A stretch of 64,000 nt of DNA from UBA1715 sp964346725 (GTDB lineage: Bacteria; Bacteroidota; Bacteroidia; Bacteroidales; UBA1715): NCBI GenBank assembly GCA_964346725.1, contig CAYFVM010000007.1:10040-74039 (forward strand). Direction: 5' to 3'. Made by a program: the position numbers and the translations under genes. The notes beneath the pieces were generated by a model. It saw only the letters and a program-made list of their open reading frames with translations, was not told the origin of the DNA and ran no database searches. Below, piece by piece: positions 1 through 8,968 of this stretch. Each line of letters opens with the position of its first letter. The stretch's first letter is position 1.

Positions 1-1
1 A

Positions 2-406
2 GTGAACGAACACGCTATTGCCTACGTTTCGTGTGACGATGCGAACGACGAACATTTTGCCGAACTCCAAGCGATGAAAAAAGAACTCGAAGCGTTTGTA
101 ACTGCCGAAGGTAAACCATATACGTTGATTCCGTTACCAATGGCTTCGGCAAAATTTGACGAAGACGGAAATCGGATACCGGCCACCTATGCAAATTTCT
201 TGATTATGAACGAAGTGGTGCTTTTGCCAATCTATGATTGCGCCACCGATGCCAAAGCGGTTGAGACAATTAAAAATACGTTTGCAAATAAGAAAGTTTT
301 GCCAATTGATTGTTCTGTATTACTTTTGCAACATGGTTCATTGCATTGTGTAACTATGCAATATCCACAAGGAGTGTTATCTAACAATGGTACGAATGGA
401 AAATAA
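2..406 (+). CDS. aguA: agmatine deiminase, C-terminal part (partial at window edge)
   Basis: This is the last 134 codons of a gene that begins before the window. The protein hydrolyses agmatine to N-carbamoylputrescine and ammonia in the arginine-to-putrescine route. The assignment rests on the C-terminal segment HGSLHCVTMQYP at residues 111-122 of the visible part, which matches the catalytic-cysteine motif of the agmatine/peptidylarginine deiminase family, with Cys116 as nucleophile. The next gene encodes the following enzyme of the pathway and overlaps this one by 20 nt, or by 11 nt if its second ATG is used. The family assignment is strong; the N-terminal substrate-binding residues cannot be checked here. 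Confidence 0.85.
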   Translation: MNEHAIAYVSCDDANDEHFAELQAMKKELEAFVTAEGKPYTLIPLPMASAKFDEDGNRIPATYANFLIMNEVVLLPIYDCATDAKAVETIKNTFANKKVLPIDCSVLLLQHGSLHCVTMQYPQGVLSNNGTNGK

Positions 407-1283
407 TATAAAAGTTGGTTTGGTTCAGCAGTCTGTTGGTACAGAGATAGCAAACAATACACAAAAACTTGTGGCAAACATTCGTGATTGTGCACAACGA
501 GGAGCAAAATTGGTTGTACTTCAGGAATTACACAACACACCATATTTTTGTCAGGTAGAAGATGTTACTAATTTTGACTTGGCAGAACCAATTCCCGGTC
601 AATCTACCGCATTGTATTCTTCAGTTGCCAAAGAACTTGGAATAGTGTTGGTAACGTCGTTGTTCGAAAAACGAGCAGCCGGTGTGTATCACAATACCGC
701 TGTGGTTTTTGATACCGACGGTCACATAGCCGGAACGTATCGCAAAATGCACATACCAGACGACCCTGCATATTACGAGAAATTTTATTTCACTCCCGGT
801 GATTTGGGTTTTGAGCCAATTAAAACCTCAATAGGAACCTTGGGTGTGTTAGTGTGTTGGGATCAATGGTATCCCGAAGCAGCACGTTTAATGGCACTTC
901 GCGGTGCCGATATGTTGATTTACCCAACCGCAATAGGATGGGAGTCAACAGATACGCAAGACGAGAAAAACCGTCAGCGCGATGCTTGGATGATTTCGCA
1001 ACGCGGTCATGCCGTAGCAAATGGTTTGCCGGTTATTTCGGTGAATCGTATAGGATGGGAAAAAGACCCTTCGGGGCAAACGAATGGAATACAATTTTGG
1101 GGCAGCAGTTTTGTGGCTGGACCTCAAGGAGAAATAGTTGCGCAAGCATCAGATGCTACCGAAGAAAATCTGGTGGTAAAAGTTTCACTATCGCGTTCAG
1201 AAAACGTGCGCCGCATTTGGCCGTTCTTCCGCGATCGTCGTATTGATGCCTATGGCAACATACTTAAACGTTTTAATAATTAG
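387..1283 (+). CDS. aguB: N-carbamoylputrescine amidase
   Basis: This carbon-nitrogen hydrolase (nitrilase superfamily) converts N-carbamoylputrescine to putrescine, CO2 and ammonia. The 298 aa length is normal. The Glu-Lys-Cys triad is visible as Glu47 (VVLQELHN), Lys120 (YRKMHIPD) and Cys157 (GVLVCWDQWYPE). The LQELHNTPYFCQ segment is typical of AguB rather than of other nitrilases. The gene overlaps the end of the agmatine deiminase gene, so the two are probably translationally coupled. An AAGGAG lies at 369-374. A second ATG at 396 gives a protein three residues shorter, and the sequence does not decide between them. Confidence 0.93.
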   Translation: MVRMENNIKVGLVQQSVGTEIANNTQKLVANIRDCAQRGAKLVVLQELHNTPYFCQVEDVTNFDLAEPIPGQSTALYSSVAKELGIVLVTSLFEKRAAGVYHNTAVVFDTDGHIAGTYRKMHIPDDPAYYEKFYFTPGDLGFEPIKTSIGTLGVLVCWDQWYPEAARLMALRGADMLIYPTAIGWESTDTQDEKNRQRDAWMISQRGHAVANGLPVISVNRIGWEKDPSGQTNGIQFWGSSFVAGPQGEIVAQASDATEENLVVKVSLSRSENVRRIWPFFRDRRIDAYGNILKRFNN

Positions 1284-1286
1284 CCT

Positions 1287-2027
1287 ATGGTTGAAAAATC
1301 TACATATCCTTTTACAATATTTACACACGATTTAGATTTTACCTCAAAAGCAACACTTTTGACGATTGGAAATCTATTTATGAATGTGGCTGGAATTGAT
1401 TCACATTCCAAAGGATTTGGAATTGATGAAATTCACGATAAAAATTTAGCTTGGGTAGCATTGCGTATTCGTATTAAAATGAATCGTTACCCTGAATTGT
1501 TAGAAAATGTTACTATTCAAACGTGGATAGAAAATTGGTCTCGATTTGCAACACAACGTAATTGCGTTATACGTGGAGAGCAGGGAGAAGTTATCGGAGA
1601 ATTGGCGTCAGTATTTACTTTGATAGATTTCAAATTGCGTCAGACGGTAAATATGCAAGAACGATTGGCAGAGTACGAAAAATTCGTTATCCCCGATGAA
1701 TTGGATTTGGGTTGCCCGGGTAAGGTCAAGACATTGCAAAATGCAACTCTTGTTGGAACTCGCACTGCTGCATACAACGATATAGACAGTAACATGCACG
1801 TAAACAGTTTTCGCTATGTAGCATGGGTTCTCGATACTATTCCTCTTGAAATGTATAAAGAAAACAAAATTGCCGATTTTGAAATAAATTATATTCACGA
1901 GGTATTGTATGGAGAAACTGTTTCTATTTTCAGTGAAAAAATAGATGAAAACGTTGTTGTTTTTGATATCAGAAACGCAGAAGGAATCTCTATGAATCGT
2001 TGTAAATTTACTTTTGAAAAACGATGA
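1287..2027 (+). CDS. acyl-ACP thioesterase (FatA/FatB-like, double hotdog)
   Basis: The 246 aa protein has the length and architecture of bacterial acyl-[acyl-carrier-protein] thioesterases, which release fatty acids from ACP in the cytoplasm. The N-terminal hotdog contains the segment WVALRIRIKMNRYPELLE, and the second hotdog contains DIDSNMHVNSFRYVAW, where Asn and His are the expected active-site residues. It starts 3 nt after aguB and overlaps ksgA by 4 nt (ATGA), so it probably sits in one transcript with its neighbours. There is no signal peptide. The family is clear; chain-length preference cannot be read from the sequence. Confidence 0.88.
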   Translation: MVEKSTYPFTIFTHDLDFTSKATLLTIGNLFMNVAGIDSHSKGFGIDEIHDKNLAWVALRIRIKMNRYPELLENVTIQTWIENWSRFATQRNCVIRGEQGEVIGELASVFTLIDFKLRQTVNMQERLAEYEKFVIPDELDLGCPGKVKTLQNATLVGTRTAAYNDIDSNMHVNSFRYVAWVLDTIPLEMYKENKIADFEINYIHEVLYGETVSIFSEKIDENVVVFDIRNAEGISMNRCKFTFEKR

Positions 2028-2809
2028 GTAGAAACGAAGTTCGAGCAAAAAAACAATTAGGACAACATTTTTTGAAAAGTAGTGATACTGCTCGGCGTAT
2101 TGCAGAAACATTACCTATACGGTGTGAAAATTGTCTTGAAATAGGCCCAGGTATGGGCATTCTTACCGAACAATTAAAATCTCAACAAATTAATTTAAAG
2201 GTGGTAGAGGTTGATGGAGAATCAATTGACTACTTGTTGCGCAATGGCGTACTCAGCCAAGAACAATGCATTTTTGGAGATTTTCTCAGAATGCCGGTAC
2301 AAGAGTTTTTTGGTGGGCAAGAATTTATGGTTGTTGGAAATTTCCCCTACAATATTTCAAGCCAAATTCTATTTAAAGTAATAGAAAATAGAGAATTAGT
2401 TCCATCGTTAGCCGGAATGTTTCAGCGTGAAGTTGCAAAACGAATTTGTTCACCGGCAGGCTCAAAAGAATATGGAATATTGTCTGTCTTGATACAAGCA
2501 TTTTACGACACCACATATCACTTTACGGTAGATGAGCACGAATTCAATCCGCCACCAAAAGTGAAGTCGGGGGTGCTTTCAATGGTGCGAAAAGAAAATT
2601 ATACCTTGCCTTGCAATGAGCGCTTATTTTTCCAGGTTGTAAAGACAAGTTTCAATCAAAGACGAAAAACTCTGAACAATTCGTTAAAAAAAATGCTCAA
2701 AGAGAAAAAATTAGAAGAAAAAGTCGGACTTTTGCGTCCGGAACAACTAACCGTTCTCGATTTTGTTAAAATCACTAATTTTATAGATACTACAGTGGAA
2801 GGAGGTTGA
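2024..2809 (+). CDS. rsmA: 16S rRNA (adenine1518/1519-N6)-dimethyltransferase
   Basis: KsgA/RsmA dimethylates two adjacent adenosines in the 3' terminal helix of 16S rRNA late in 30S assembly. The 261 aa protein opens with KKQLGQHFL, has the SAM-binding motif EIGPGMG at residues 39-45 and the catalytic motif NFPY at 106-109, followed by FQREVAKRI and a C-terminal helical domain with FNQRRKTLNNSL. The start codon overlaps the thioesterase stop in an ATGA arrangement. The 3' end contains GGAAGGAGG, which serves as the ribosome binding site of mgtE. All expected motifs are present. Confidence 0.96.
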   Translation: MSRNEVRAKKQLGQHFLKSSDTARRIAETLPIRCENCLEIGPGMGILTEQLKSQQINLKVVEVDGESIDYLLRNGVLSQEQCIFGDFLRMPVQEFFGGQEFMVVGNFPYNISSQILFKVIENRELVPSLAGMFQREVAKRICSPAGSKEYGILSVLIQAFYDTTYHFTVDEHEFNPPPKVKSGVLSMVRKENYTLPCNERLFFQVVKTSFNQRRKTLNNSLKKMLKEKKLEEKVGLLRPEQLTVLDFVKITNFIDTTVEGG

Positions 2810-2811
2810 AT

Positions 2812-4161
2812 ATGCATTTCGAATTAACCAAAGATTTTATCATCTACTTGAAATCCCTAATAGAAATTCAGGATGTTGAGAAAATTTTAGAGTGTTTTTC
2901 CGATGCGCACCCAGCCGACATAGCCGATATTCTTGAGCAATTAACAAACGAAGAGGCTAATTACGTTTTTATACAATTTTCTCCAAGTATAGAAGCAAAC
3001 ATTCTTGTAGAGTTGGAAGATGAACAGCTCGACCGTTTTTTGCAGGTTATACCTGCCGAAATTATTGCCACCGATTTAATAGAAAAAATGGATTCCGATG
3101 ATGCTGCGGATATTTTGCAGACACTACCGGAGCGTATTAAAACTGAGGTTCTTGCCAAAATGTCCGACAAAGAACAGGCGAGCGATATTGCCGATTTGTT
3201 GGACTACGATGAGAATACTGCCGGTGGTTTGATGGCAACCGAGTTGGTGCGTGTAAATAAAAATTGGAACGTTCAGAAATGTATAGTTGAAATACGCAAA
3301 CAAGCCGAAGAGGTAGACAATCTCATGGATGTGTATGTGGTTGATGATGATGATGTGTTTGTGGGGCTTTTGCCTATTGCTCGCTTAGTTTTGGTTGATG
3401 AAGGGGCATTGGTAAGCGATTTATATGACGAAGATGCACATTCGGTTCCTACCAGCATGCCCTCAGAAGAGGTTGCCAGTATAATGGAAAAATATGACTT
3501 GTTTGTAGTTCCTGTGGTTGATTCTCTGAATCGGTTAAAGGGACGCATTACAATTGATGACGTGGTCGATGTCATTAAGGAAGAGGCCGAGCGAGATTTC
3601 CAAATGCAAGCCGGTTTGACGCATGATGTAGATGAAAGCGATAGTTTTGCTCGACATACCTTAGCTCGTTTACCGTGGTTATTTATTGGATTACTAGGTG
3701 GAATTTTAAGTTCTCGCGTTATTGGAGTGTTTCAAGGTGATATCGTAAAAAATACAAGTCTTACATTATTTTTGCCCTTGCTTGCCGCAATGGGTGGAAA
3801 TGTTGGGGTACAGTCGTCGTCAATTATTGTGCAAAGTATAGCCAATGGCTCTCTTTTACTTACATCTGTTTGGAAAAGAATACTTCGTGAATTAGCAGGA
3901 GGTCTTCTTATAGGAGTTATTTGTTCTATGGTGCTCTTTGTCTATAATTTGGTGTTTTGTGATGATTTACATTTAACTTTTGTTGTGAGTTTGTCACTCA
4001 TTATCATCATAGTTTTTGCATCGTTGTTTGGTACATTTGTACCTGTTATATTGGAAAAATGCAAAATCGATCCAGCTATCGCCACCGGACCGTTTGTTAC
4101 TACAACAAACGATATTGTTTGTTGTATACTTTATTTTTCTGTTGCACGAATTCTGCTTTAG
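2812..4161 (+). CDS. mgtE: magnesium transporter MgtE
   Basis: MgtE is an inner-membrane Mg2+ channel gated by cytosolic Mg2+. The order of domains is an N-terminal helical MgtE_N domain (to about residue 125, with repeated DAADILQTLPERI-type segments), a CBS pair (about 135-255) and a C-terminal membrane domain of five helices from about residue 285. The last part contains the conserved AAMGGNVGVQSSSI stretch of the pore. I place the start at the ATG at 2812, because GGAGG at 2801-2805 lies 6 nt upstream; an in-frame TTG at 2806 overlaps the ksgA stop. The 449 aa length is normal for the family. The gene is coupled to ksgA by a 2-nt spacing. Confidence 0.95.
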   Translation: MHFELTKDFIIYLKSLIEIQDVEKILECFSDAHPADIADILEQLTNEEANYVFIQFSPSIEANILVELEDEQLDRFLQVIPAEIIATDLIEKMDSDDAADILQTLPERIKTEVLAKMSDKEQASDIADLLDYDENTAGGLMATELVRVNKNWNVQKCIVEIRKQAEEVDNLMDVYVVDDDDVFVGLLPIARLVLVDEGALVSDLYDEDAHSVPTSMPSEEVASIMEKYDLFVVPVVDSLNRLKGRITIDDVVDVIKEEAERDFQMQAGLTHDVDESDSFARHTLARLPWLFIGLLGGILSSRVIGVFQGDIVKNTSLTLFLPLLAAMGGNVGVQSSSIIVQSIANGSLLLTSVWKRILRELAGGLLIGVICSMVLFVYNLVFCDDLHLTFVVSLSLIIIIVFASLFGTFVPVILEKCKIDPAIATGPFVTTTNDIVCCILYFSVARILL

Positions 4162-4224
4162 TACTGATTCAATGGGTTTGCTTTTAAATACATACATGCA
4201 ATGTTGTAATATTTCGATGAGTTA

Positions 4225-4253
4225 TTGCAATTCTTATTAAAATTGTATCTTTG
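4225..4253 (+). promoter_or_regulatory. Bacteroidetes-type promoter for DUF1573 lipoprotein
   Basis: TTG at 4225-4227 and TATCTTTG at 4246-4253 are separated by 18 nt, matching the Bacteroidetes sigma-factor consensus (TTG near -33, TAnnTTTG at -7). The ATG at 4270 follows about 16 nt later. The position also argues that translation cannot begin further upstream. Confidence 0.75.
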
Positions 4254-4269
4254 TAGAAAAGCATTGAAT

Positions 4270-4782
4270 ATGAAACGTTTGCGTTTTTTGGTCATAATAA
4301 CAGTGTCGTTTTTTTGTGTTTTGGGTGTTTCGTGTACTCCAGGCAAAGCTATGCACAAGCAAACTCAAGCTCATATACTGTTCAAAGAAGGCTCTCACGA
4401 TTTTGGAACTATTATTTTTGGTGAACCCGCAAAATTTGATTTTGAATTTAAAAACATTGGCTTTGATACGTTGATAATTAGTGAAGTACAAAGCACGTGC
4501 GGATGTACCATTCCCAAATGGTCGAGCGATCCTATATTACCAGGAGAAAAAGGAGTGATAGAAGTATCATACGATACTCAAAGAAGTGGCTTTTTTGAAA
4601 AAGGAATTACCGTGTTCTCAAATGCCGATAATTATGCACTACTGCTTGTAATACGTGGAAACGTTACAGTAAATCCTCACAAAGAAATCTTAGGAAATCA
4701 TAAAACAAATGAAGCCGTAACTGATGAAGCGGAGGATTATGATGACAAAGTAGAATTAGATAATACATTAATAGAAGAATAA
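4270..4782 (+). CDS. DUF1573 lipoprotein (first of two)
   Basis: This 170 aa protein has a lipoprotein signal peptide ending in the lipobox LGVSC, with Cys22 as the lipidated residue. It is followed by a DUF1573 domain, an immunoglobulin-like fold common in Bacteroidetes. The core motif is STCGCTIPKWS, followed by LPGEKGVIEVSYDT. The last 30 residues are acidic. The role of the family is unknown; it is expected on the periplasmic or outer-membrane side. I chose the ATG at 4270 because it begins the signal peptide and lies just after the promoter at 4225-4253. A related protein is encoded at 27768-28184. Confidence 0.85.
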   Translation: MKRLRFLVIITVSFFCVLGVSCTPGKAMHKQTQAHILFKEGSHDFGTIIFGEPAKFDFEFKNIGFDTLIISEVQSTCGCTIPKWSSDPILPGEKGVIEVSYDTQRSGFFEKGITVFSNADNYALLLVIRGNVTVNPHKEILGNHKTNEAVTDEAEDYDDKVELDNTLIEE

Positions 4783-4784
4783 TT

Positions 4785-5990
4785 ATGCCGAGTGTTTCAG
4801 ATAGAGGTTTGTTAATGCCAGCCTCACCTATCCGACGATTAGTTCCGTATGCTGATGAGGCAAAGCGCCGTGGAGTTGAGGTGTTGCACCTCAATATTGG
4901 TCAACCTGATTTGCCAACGCCCGATTTTGCGGAAAAGTCAATGCATAACTATGCAGGGAAATATATTCCGTATTCGCATTCTGCAGGAAATTTGTCGTTG
5001 CGTGAAAAATTGGCCAAATACTATCATAACATTGGTATTGAAATTTCAAGCGACGATATTCTTATAACTACCGGAGGTTCTGAGGCTATTTGTTTTGCAT
5101 ATTATTGCATACTCAATTATGCCGACGAAGTAATTGTTCCTGAACCATATTATGCCAATTACTATGGTTTTACAACAGAAACAGGAGCCAGAATGATACC
5201 GGTGCGTTCATCAATAGAAACCAATTTTGCATTGCCTTCTATTGAAGATTTTGAAGATGCGCTTACGCCTCAAACCAAGGCAATCATGCTGTGCAATCCA
5301 AACAACCCTACGGGACACGTATATACGCAGAAAGAATTGTCGCATATACGCAACTTGGTGCGCAAATACGATTTGTTTTTGGTGTGCGATGAGGTGTATC
5401 GAGATTTCTGTTACGATAGCGAACATTACTCCGTAATGAATCTTAAGGGAATAGAGGAAAATACTATTTTGATAGATTCGTTTTCAAAACGATACAATGT
5501 GTGTGGTATTCGAATAGGAGCCATGGTTACACGCAATCGCGATGTAATATCAACAGCAATGAAATTTGCGCAAGCTCGCTTAAGTCCACCATCAATGGGA
5601 CAATTAATAGCAGAAGCCTTACTCGACACACCACCGGAATTTTTAAAGAAATCGGCTGATGAATATAAGGCTCGTCGAGATTATATTATTCCTGCGCTCA
5701 ATGAGATAAAAGGTGTGCATACTCCAATGCCCGATGGCGCATTTTATTCTATGGTAGAGTTGCCGGTTGACGATGTAGATAAATTTAGTCGTTGGTTGCT
5801 CGAAGACTTCGAGTATGAAGGTGCAACGGTTATGTTGGCTCCGGGAACTGGTTTTTATACAGGGAAAAAATTAGGTGTCCATCAGGTGCGAATTGCATAC
5901 ATTCTTGAAATGGATAAATTGAAAAAAGCAGTTCGTTGTCTTAAAAAAGCCTTGTCGGTATATCCGGGTAGGACTATTGACCAAGATTAA
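4785..5990 (+). CDS. PLP-dependent aminotransferase, class I/II
   Basis: The 401 aa protein is a fold-type I aminotransferase of the aspartate aminotransferase superfamily. It shows LNIGQPDLPTP near the N terminus, NPNNPTGHVY in the middle, CDEVYRDF, the PLP lysine Lys235 in the segment SFSKRYNVCGIRIG, and the arginine that binds the substrate carboxylate near VHQVRIAY. It starts 2 nt after the DUF1573 gene and is 8 nt from the lipid kinase gene, so the three may share a transcript. The class is certain; the substrate (aspartate, alanine, aromatic or another amino acid) cannot be decided from these motifs. Confidence 0.92.
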   Translation: MPSVSDRGLLMPASPIRRLVPYADEAKRRGVEVLHLNIGQPDLPTPDFAEKSMHNYAGKYIPYSHSAGNLSLREKLAKYYHNIGIEISSDDILITTGGSEAICFAYYCILNYADEVIVPEPYYANYYGFTTETGARMIPVRSSIETNFALPSIEDFEDALTPQTKAIMLCNPNNPTGHVYTQKELSHIRNLVRKYDLFLVCDEVYRDFCYDSEHYSVMNLKGIEENTILIDSFSKRYNVCGIRIGAMVTRNRDVISTAMKFAQARLSPPSMGQLIAEALLDTPPEFLKKSADEYKARRDYIIPALNEIKGVHTPMPDGAFYSMVELPVDDVDKFSRWLLEDFEYEGATVMLAPGTGFYTGKKLGVHQVRIAYILEMDKLKKAVRCLKKALSVYPGRTIDQD

Positions 5991-5998
5991 TTGTTCGT

Positions 5999-6925
5999 AT
6001 GAAAAGTGTTTTATTTATTATAAACCCACATTCGGGGAAAAATCGCAATAAACAGGTTCAAAAAGCGGCAATGGAAGTATTGTCTCCAGATGCTTTTACT
6101 GTTGATTTTGTTTATACTCATTATGCCGGTCATGCATTGGAATTGTCACGCATAGGTGTAGCAAAAGGATATGATATAATTGTTGCTGTAGGCGGCGATG
6201 GAACTATTCACGAAGTTTCACAGTCGGTTATTCACTCCAAATCTGCAATGGCAGTAATCCCTATGGGGTCGGGAAATGGATTTGCTCGTTTTTTCGGAAT
6301 ACCATCGTCTATCAAGCGCGCCATCAAAGTTATTACCGACGGCGAAGAAAAAGTGATAGATACGGTGCTTTGCAATAGTGAATATTTTGTGAACGTAGCC
6401 GGTTTTGGTTTTGATGCGCAAATAGGAGAGGTGTATGATAAAAGCTGCGCCGAGGAACGTGGAGGATTAAATTACGTAAAATTAATTATAGAAGAATTTC
6501 TTCAATATCCCTTGCAGACGTGCCGTTTCAAAATAGATGGAAAGGAAGTTGAAAAAACGTTCTTTATAGCAACTGTTGCCAATTCAAATCAATATGGACT
6601 CAATGCTGTAATAGCGCCTGAAGCTGATGTAACTGATGGTAAATTCGAACTTGTATTGATGAAAGATTTGCCGGTGTTTGATGTAATTCCTACAACAATT
6701 CGTTTGTTTGCAAAACAGATAAACAACTCACGACATGTAGAAACGCTTCATTTGGAAGAGTTTACCATTGTCAATAATGTTCCTCGATTGTTGCATTTAG
6801 ACGGAGAACCACGCATGTATGCTACCGATATCACTTTTACGATACAAAAGAAATCGTTGAAATGTATTGTGCCTAAGAAAGAGAGCTTGTTGAAGTCACT
6901 GCCAACAATAAAACCTCCAATGTAG
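5999..6925 (+). CDS. diacylglycerol/lipid kinase family protein
   Basis: The 308 aa protein belongs to the DagK/YegS/BmrU lipid kinases, which phosphorylate diacylglycerol or a related lipid with ATP at the membrane. It has the N-terminal INPHSGK motif, the nucleotide-binding GGDGT at residues 65-69, PMGSGNGFAR, and the C-terminal LDGEP motif. The length is normal. It lies 8 nt after the aminotransferase gene and ends 3 nt before the end of a convergent gene. The family is clear, but the lipid substrate is not. Confidence 0.9.
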   Translation: MKSVLFIINPHSGKNRNKQVQKAAMEVLSPDAFTVDFVYTHYAGHALELSRIGVAKGYDIIVAVGGDGTIHEVSQSVIHSKSAMAVIPMGSGNGFARFFGIPSSIKRAIKVITDGEEKVIDTVLCNSEYFVNVAGFGFDAQIGEVYDKSCAEERGGLNYVKLIIEEFLQYPLQTCRFKIDGKEVEKTFFIATVANSNQYGLNAVIAPEADVTDGKFELVLMKDLPVFDVIPTTIRLFAKQINNSRHVETLHLEEFTIVNNVPRLLHLDGEPRMYATDITFTIQKKSLKCIVPKKESLLKSLPTIKPPM

Positions 6926-6928
6926 AAT

Positions 6929-7402
6929 TTAAAATGTGATTATCGTAGACTCATCAATATTACTTTTGTTGAGTGCACGATCGTATACGTAGTATGAGAA
7001 AACCACGCTATCGTAGGGAAACGATGCGGTAGCTATTACAAAATCTATTACAACTTTTGCTTTGAGAAATTTATCGTTGCCTTCTTCTCTTAGACGAGGA
7101 ATGCGGTAGGAGAAATTGTAGGGTAATTCGTATCTCACACCGTTTTCAATATAATATGGGGTAGCGTAAAAATTTTGCTGGTATTCATCGATAAAAGGAG
7201 CAGCAGTATCGCCAGTTTTCAATCCAATGTCACCATCACCATCGTAGAGCATAAATGTGAAAGCTACCGTTCTATCATTCGTTTCGTTCACAGTGCTTGC
7301 AGCTGACAAAAATTCAACTTTTGGAATATCGGAATATTCGGGCAGATTGTGATTACACGCAACGCATAACAAAGCAAGACTGACAAAAGCAACAATTCGC
7401 AT
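6929..7402 (-). CDS. hypothetical lipoprotein
   Basis: I do not recognise a named family. The predicted product has 157 aa and begins with a lipoprotein signal peptide ending in LCVAC, with Cys16 lipidated. The body is rich in beta-strand-type sequence, with FTFMLYDGDGDIGLKTGD in the first third and SYYVYDRALNKSN near the end. This pattern resembles small Bacteroidetes surface lipoproteins with an Ig- or cadherin-like fold, but that is only a resemblance. I chose the ATG at 7402 because it starts the signal peptide; open frame continues upstream to 7531. CAAAATTA at 7420-7427 reads as TAATTTTG on the coding strand, a possible -7 element. Confidence 0.7.
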   Translation of the reverse strand: MRIVAFVSLALLCVACNHNLPEYSDIPKVEFLSAASTVNETNDRTVAFTFMLYDGDGDIGLKTGDTAAPFIDEYQQNFYATPYYIENGVRYELPYNFSYRIPRLREEGNDKFLKAKVVIDFVIATASFPYDSVVFSYYVYDRALNKSNIDESTIITF

Positions 7403-7480
7403 ACACGATGATTTATGGTCAAAATTACAAAATTCGATGAGTAAATGATTGTTTCTTACAATATAATCTGTGTAAACAAA

Positions 7481-7517
7481 TAGAAAAGGAGCCATGAAAA
7501 TCGTGACTCCTTTTCTA
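7481..7517 (-). terminator. hairpin after der
   Basis: The arms at 7481-7491 and 7507-7517 form a perfect 11-bp stem (tagaaaaggag against ctccttttcta) with a 15-nt loop. On the - strand it lies 19 nt past the der stop and is followed by ATTTGTTTACA, a weak T-rich tail. It probably ends der transcription before the lipoprotein gene. Confidence 0.55.
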
Positions 7518-7535
7518 TTGCTGTATAGCAAAGAG

Positions 7536-8840
7536 CTATTTGTCTCTCATATAAATACGAATTGGCACGCCGCAGAAATTATAGTTTTTGCGAATCTGGT
7601 TTTCAAGATATCGTTTGTATGAATCCTGTACATATTTACCATTGTTACAGAAAAATGCAAAAGAAGGGAATGCCGTAGGTAATTGTGTAACGTATTTAAT
7701 CTTGATAGTTTTCCCTTTAACTTGAGGAGGAGAAAAGCGGTCAATTGCTTCAAGCATTGTTTCGTTGAGCTTGGATGTTGGAATTTTTCGTGATCTATTT
7801 TCGTACACCTCATTGATTTTTTCCAAAATCTTTTGAATACGTTGTTTTTCCAAAACCGATGTGAAAATAATTGGCACATCGTTGAAAGGAGCTATTTTAG
7901 TGCGAATTTGTTCTTCAAAATCTTTTGCGGTGTTGGTTTCTTTGTTAATCAAATCCCATTTGTTTACGCAAATAACAACACCTTTGTTGTTTTTTACAAT
8001 TAAGTGAAGTATGTTCAAATCTTGCGATTGAACACCTTCTTTTGCATCTAACATAAGTACACATACATCAGTTTGCTCTATAGAACGAATTGCTCTCAAA
8101 ACTGAGTAAAACTCCAAATCTTCGGTAACGACTTGTTTTTTACGTAAACCTGCCGTGTCAATAAAGTAATAGTCGAACCCGAATTTGTTGAAGCGAGTAC
8201 CAATAGAATCACGCGTGGTGCCGGCAATAGGAGTTACTATATGTTGGTTGTCGCCAATAAGAGCATTGATAAACGAAGATTTTCCCACGTTAGGACGACC
8301 TACTACTGCTATGTTTGGAATATTTTCTTCTACTTTTGGTTTATCGGGTGGTAATTTTGCAACTACCGCATCGAGTAGGTCACCAGTGCCGCTTCCGGTT
8401 GCTGATGATATAGTAAAATAATCTCCCAATCCGAGTGAGTAGAATTCTGTGGCATCGTACAAATCTTTGCCGTTGTCTACTTTGTTTACTACAAGGAAAT
8501 ATGGTTTGTTGGTTTTGTGAAGAATTTTTGCCACATCTTCATCAATGTCCGTTATACCACTTTTTACGTCAACCAAAAAAAGAATCACATCGGTTTCTTC
8601 AATAGCCATAAGCACCTGACGGCGAATCTCAGATTCAAATATGTCATCTGATTTTAAAGTAACGCCACCGGTGTCAATTACCGTAAATTCACGTCCATTC
8701 CAAACACCTTCGCCGTAGTTACGGTCGCGGGTAACGCCACTCTGTGCATCAATAATGGCTTGCTTGTTTTCTATTAGTCTATTAAATAATGTTGATTTCC
8801 CCACGTTTGGTCTGCCGATGATTGCGATAATTCCACTCAT
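7536..8840 (-). CDS. der: ribosome biogenesis GTPase Der (EngA)
   Basis: Der is a tandem GTPase that acts in 50S subunit maturation. The 434 aa protein has two G domains and a C-terminal KH-like domain. The first P-loop is GRPNVGKST at residues 9-17, with DTGG and NKVD (119-122). The second begins GRPNVGKSS at 181, with DTAGLRKK and NKWD. The C-terminal part has VKGKTIKIKYVTQ and ends RIYMRDK. The length is typical. It is transcribed divergently from the rluB-like gene, with a 128-bp region between them that contains promoter-like sites for both. Confidence 0.97.
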   Translation of the reverse strand: MSGIIAIIGRPNVGKSTLFNRLIENKQAIIDAQSGVTRDRNYGEGVWNGREFTVIDTGGVTLKSDDIFESEIRRQVLMAIEETDVILFLVDVKSGITDIDEDVAKILHKTNKPYFLVVNKVDNGKDLYDATEFYSLGLGDYFTISSATGSGTGDLLDAVVAKLPPDKPKVEENIPNIAVVGRPNVGKSSFINALIGDNQHIVTPIAGTTRDSIGTRFNKFGFDYYFIDTAGLRKKQVVTEDLEFYSVLRAIRSIEQTDVCVLMLDAKEGVQSQDLNILHLIVKNNKGVVICVNKWDLINKETNTAKDFEEQIRTKIAPFNDVPIIFTSVLEKQRIQKILEKINEVYENRSRKIPTSKLNETMLEAIDRFSPPQVKGKTIKIKYVTQLPTAFPSFAFFCNNGKYVQDSYKRYLENQIRKNYNFCGVPIRIYMRDK

Positions 8841-8855
8841 ATCTTAAATTTTTTG

Positions 8856-8863
8856 CAAAGATA
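8856..8863 (-). promoter_or_regulatory. -7 element upstream of der
   Basis: CAAAGATA on the + strand reads as TATCTTTG on the coding strand, 16 nt before the der start codon. No clear TTG lies at the expected -33 distance, so the call rests on the -7 match and the position. Confidence 0.5.
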
Positions 8864-8938
8864 GTTAAAAAAGCTTCTATTTTACTCGTATGATTTGCGC
8901 AAATCTTTGTTAAACACATGAATAGATTAAAATTTTTC

Positions 8939-8946
8939 TATCTTTG
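8939..8946 (+). promoter_or_regulatory. -7 element upstream of the rluB-like gene
   Basis: TATCTTTG matches the Bacteroidetes -7 consensus and lies 22 nt before the ATG at 8969. The expected -33 position has ATG instead of TTG. It is divergent from the der -7 element 75 nt away. Confidence 0.55.
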
Positions 8947-8968
8947 CGGTCTAAATTTTTGAAGTTGA

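Noticed and set aside
1608..2111. A 167-codon open frame on the - strand across the thioesterase and ksgA genes
   Set aside because: It overlaps two conserved genes on the other strand and encodes a low-complexity Phe/Tyr/Ile-rich sequence.
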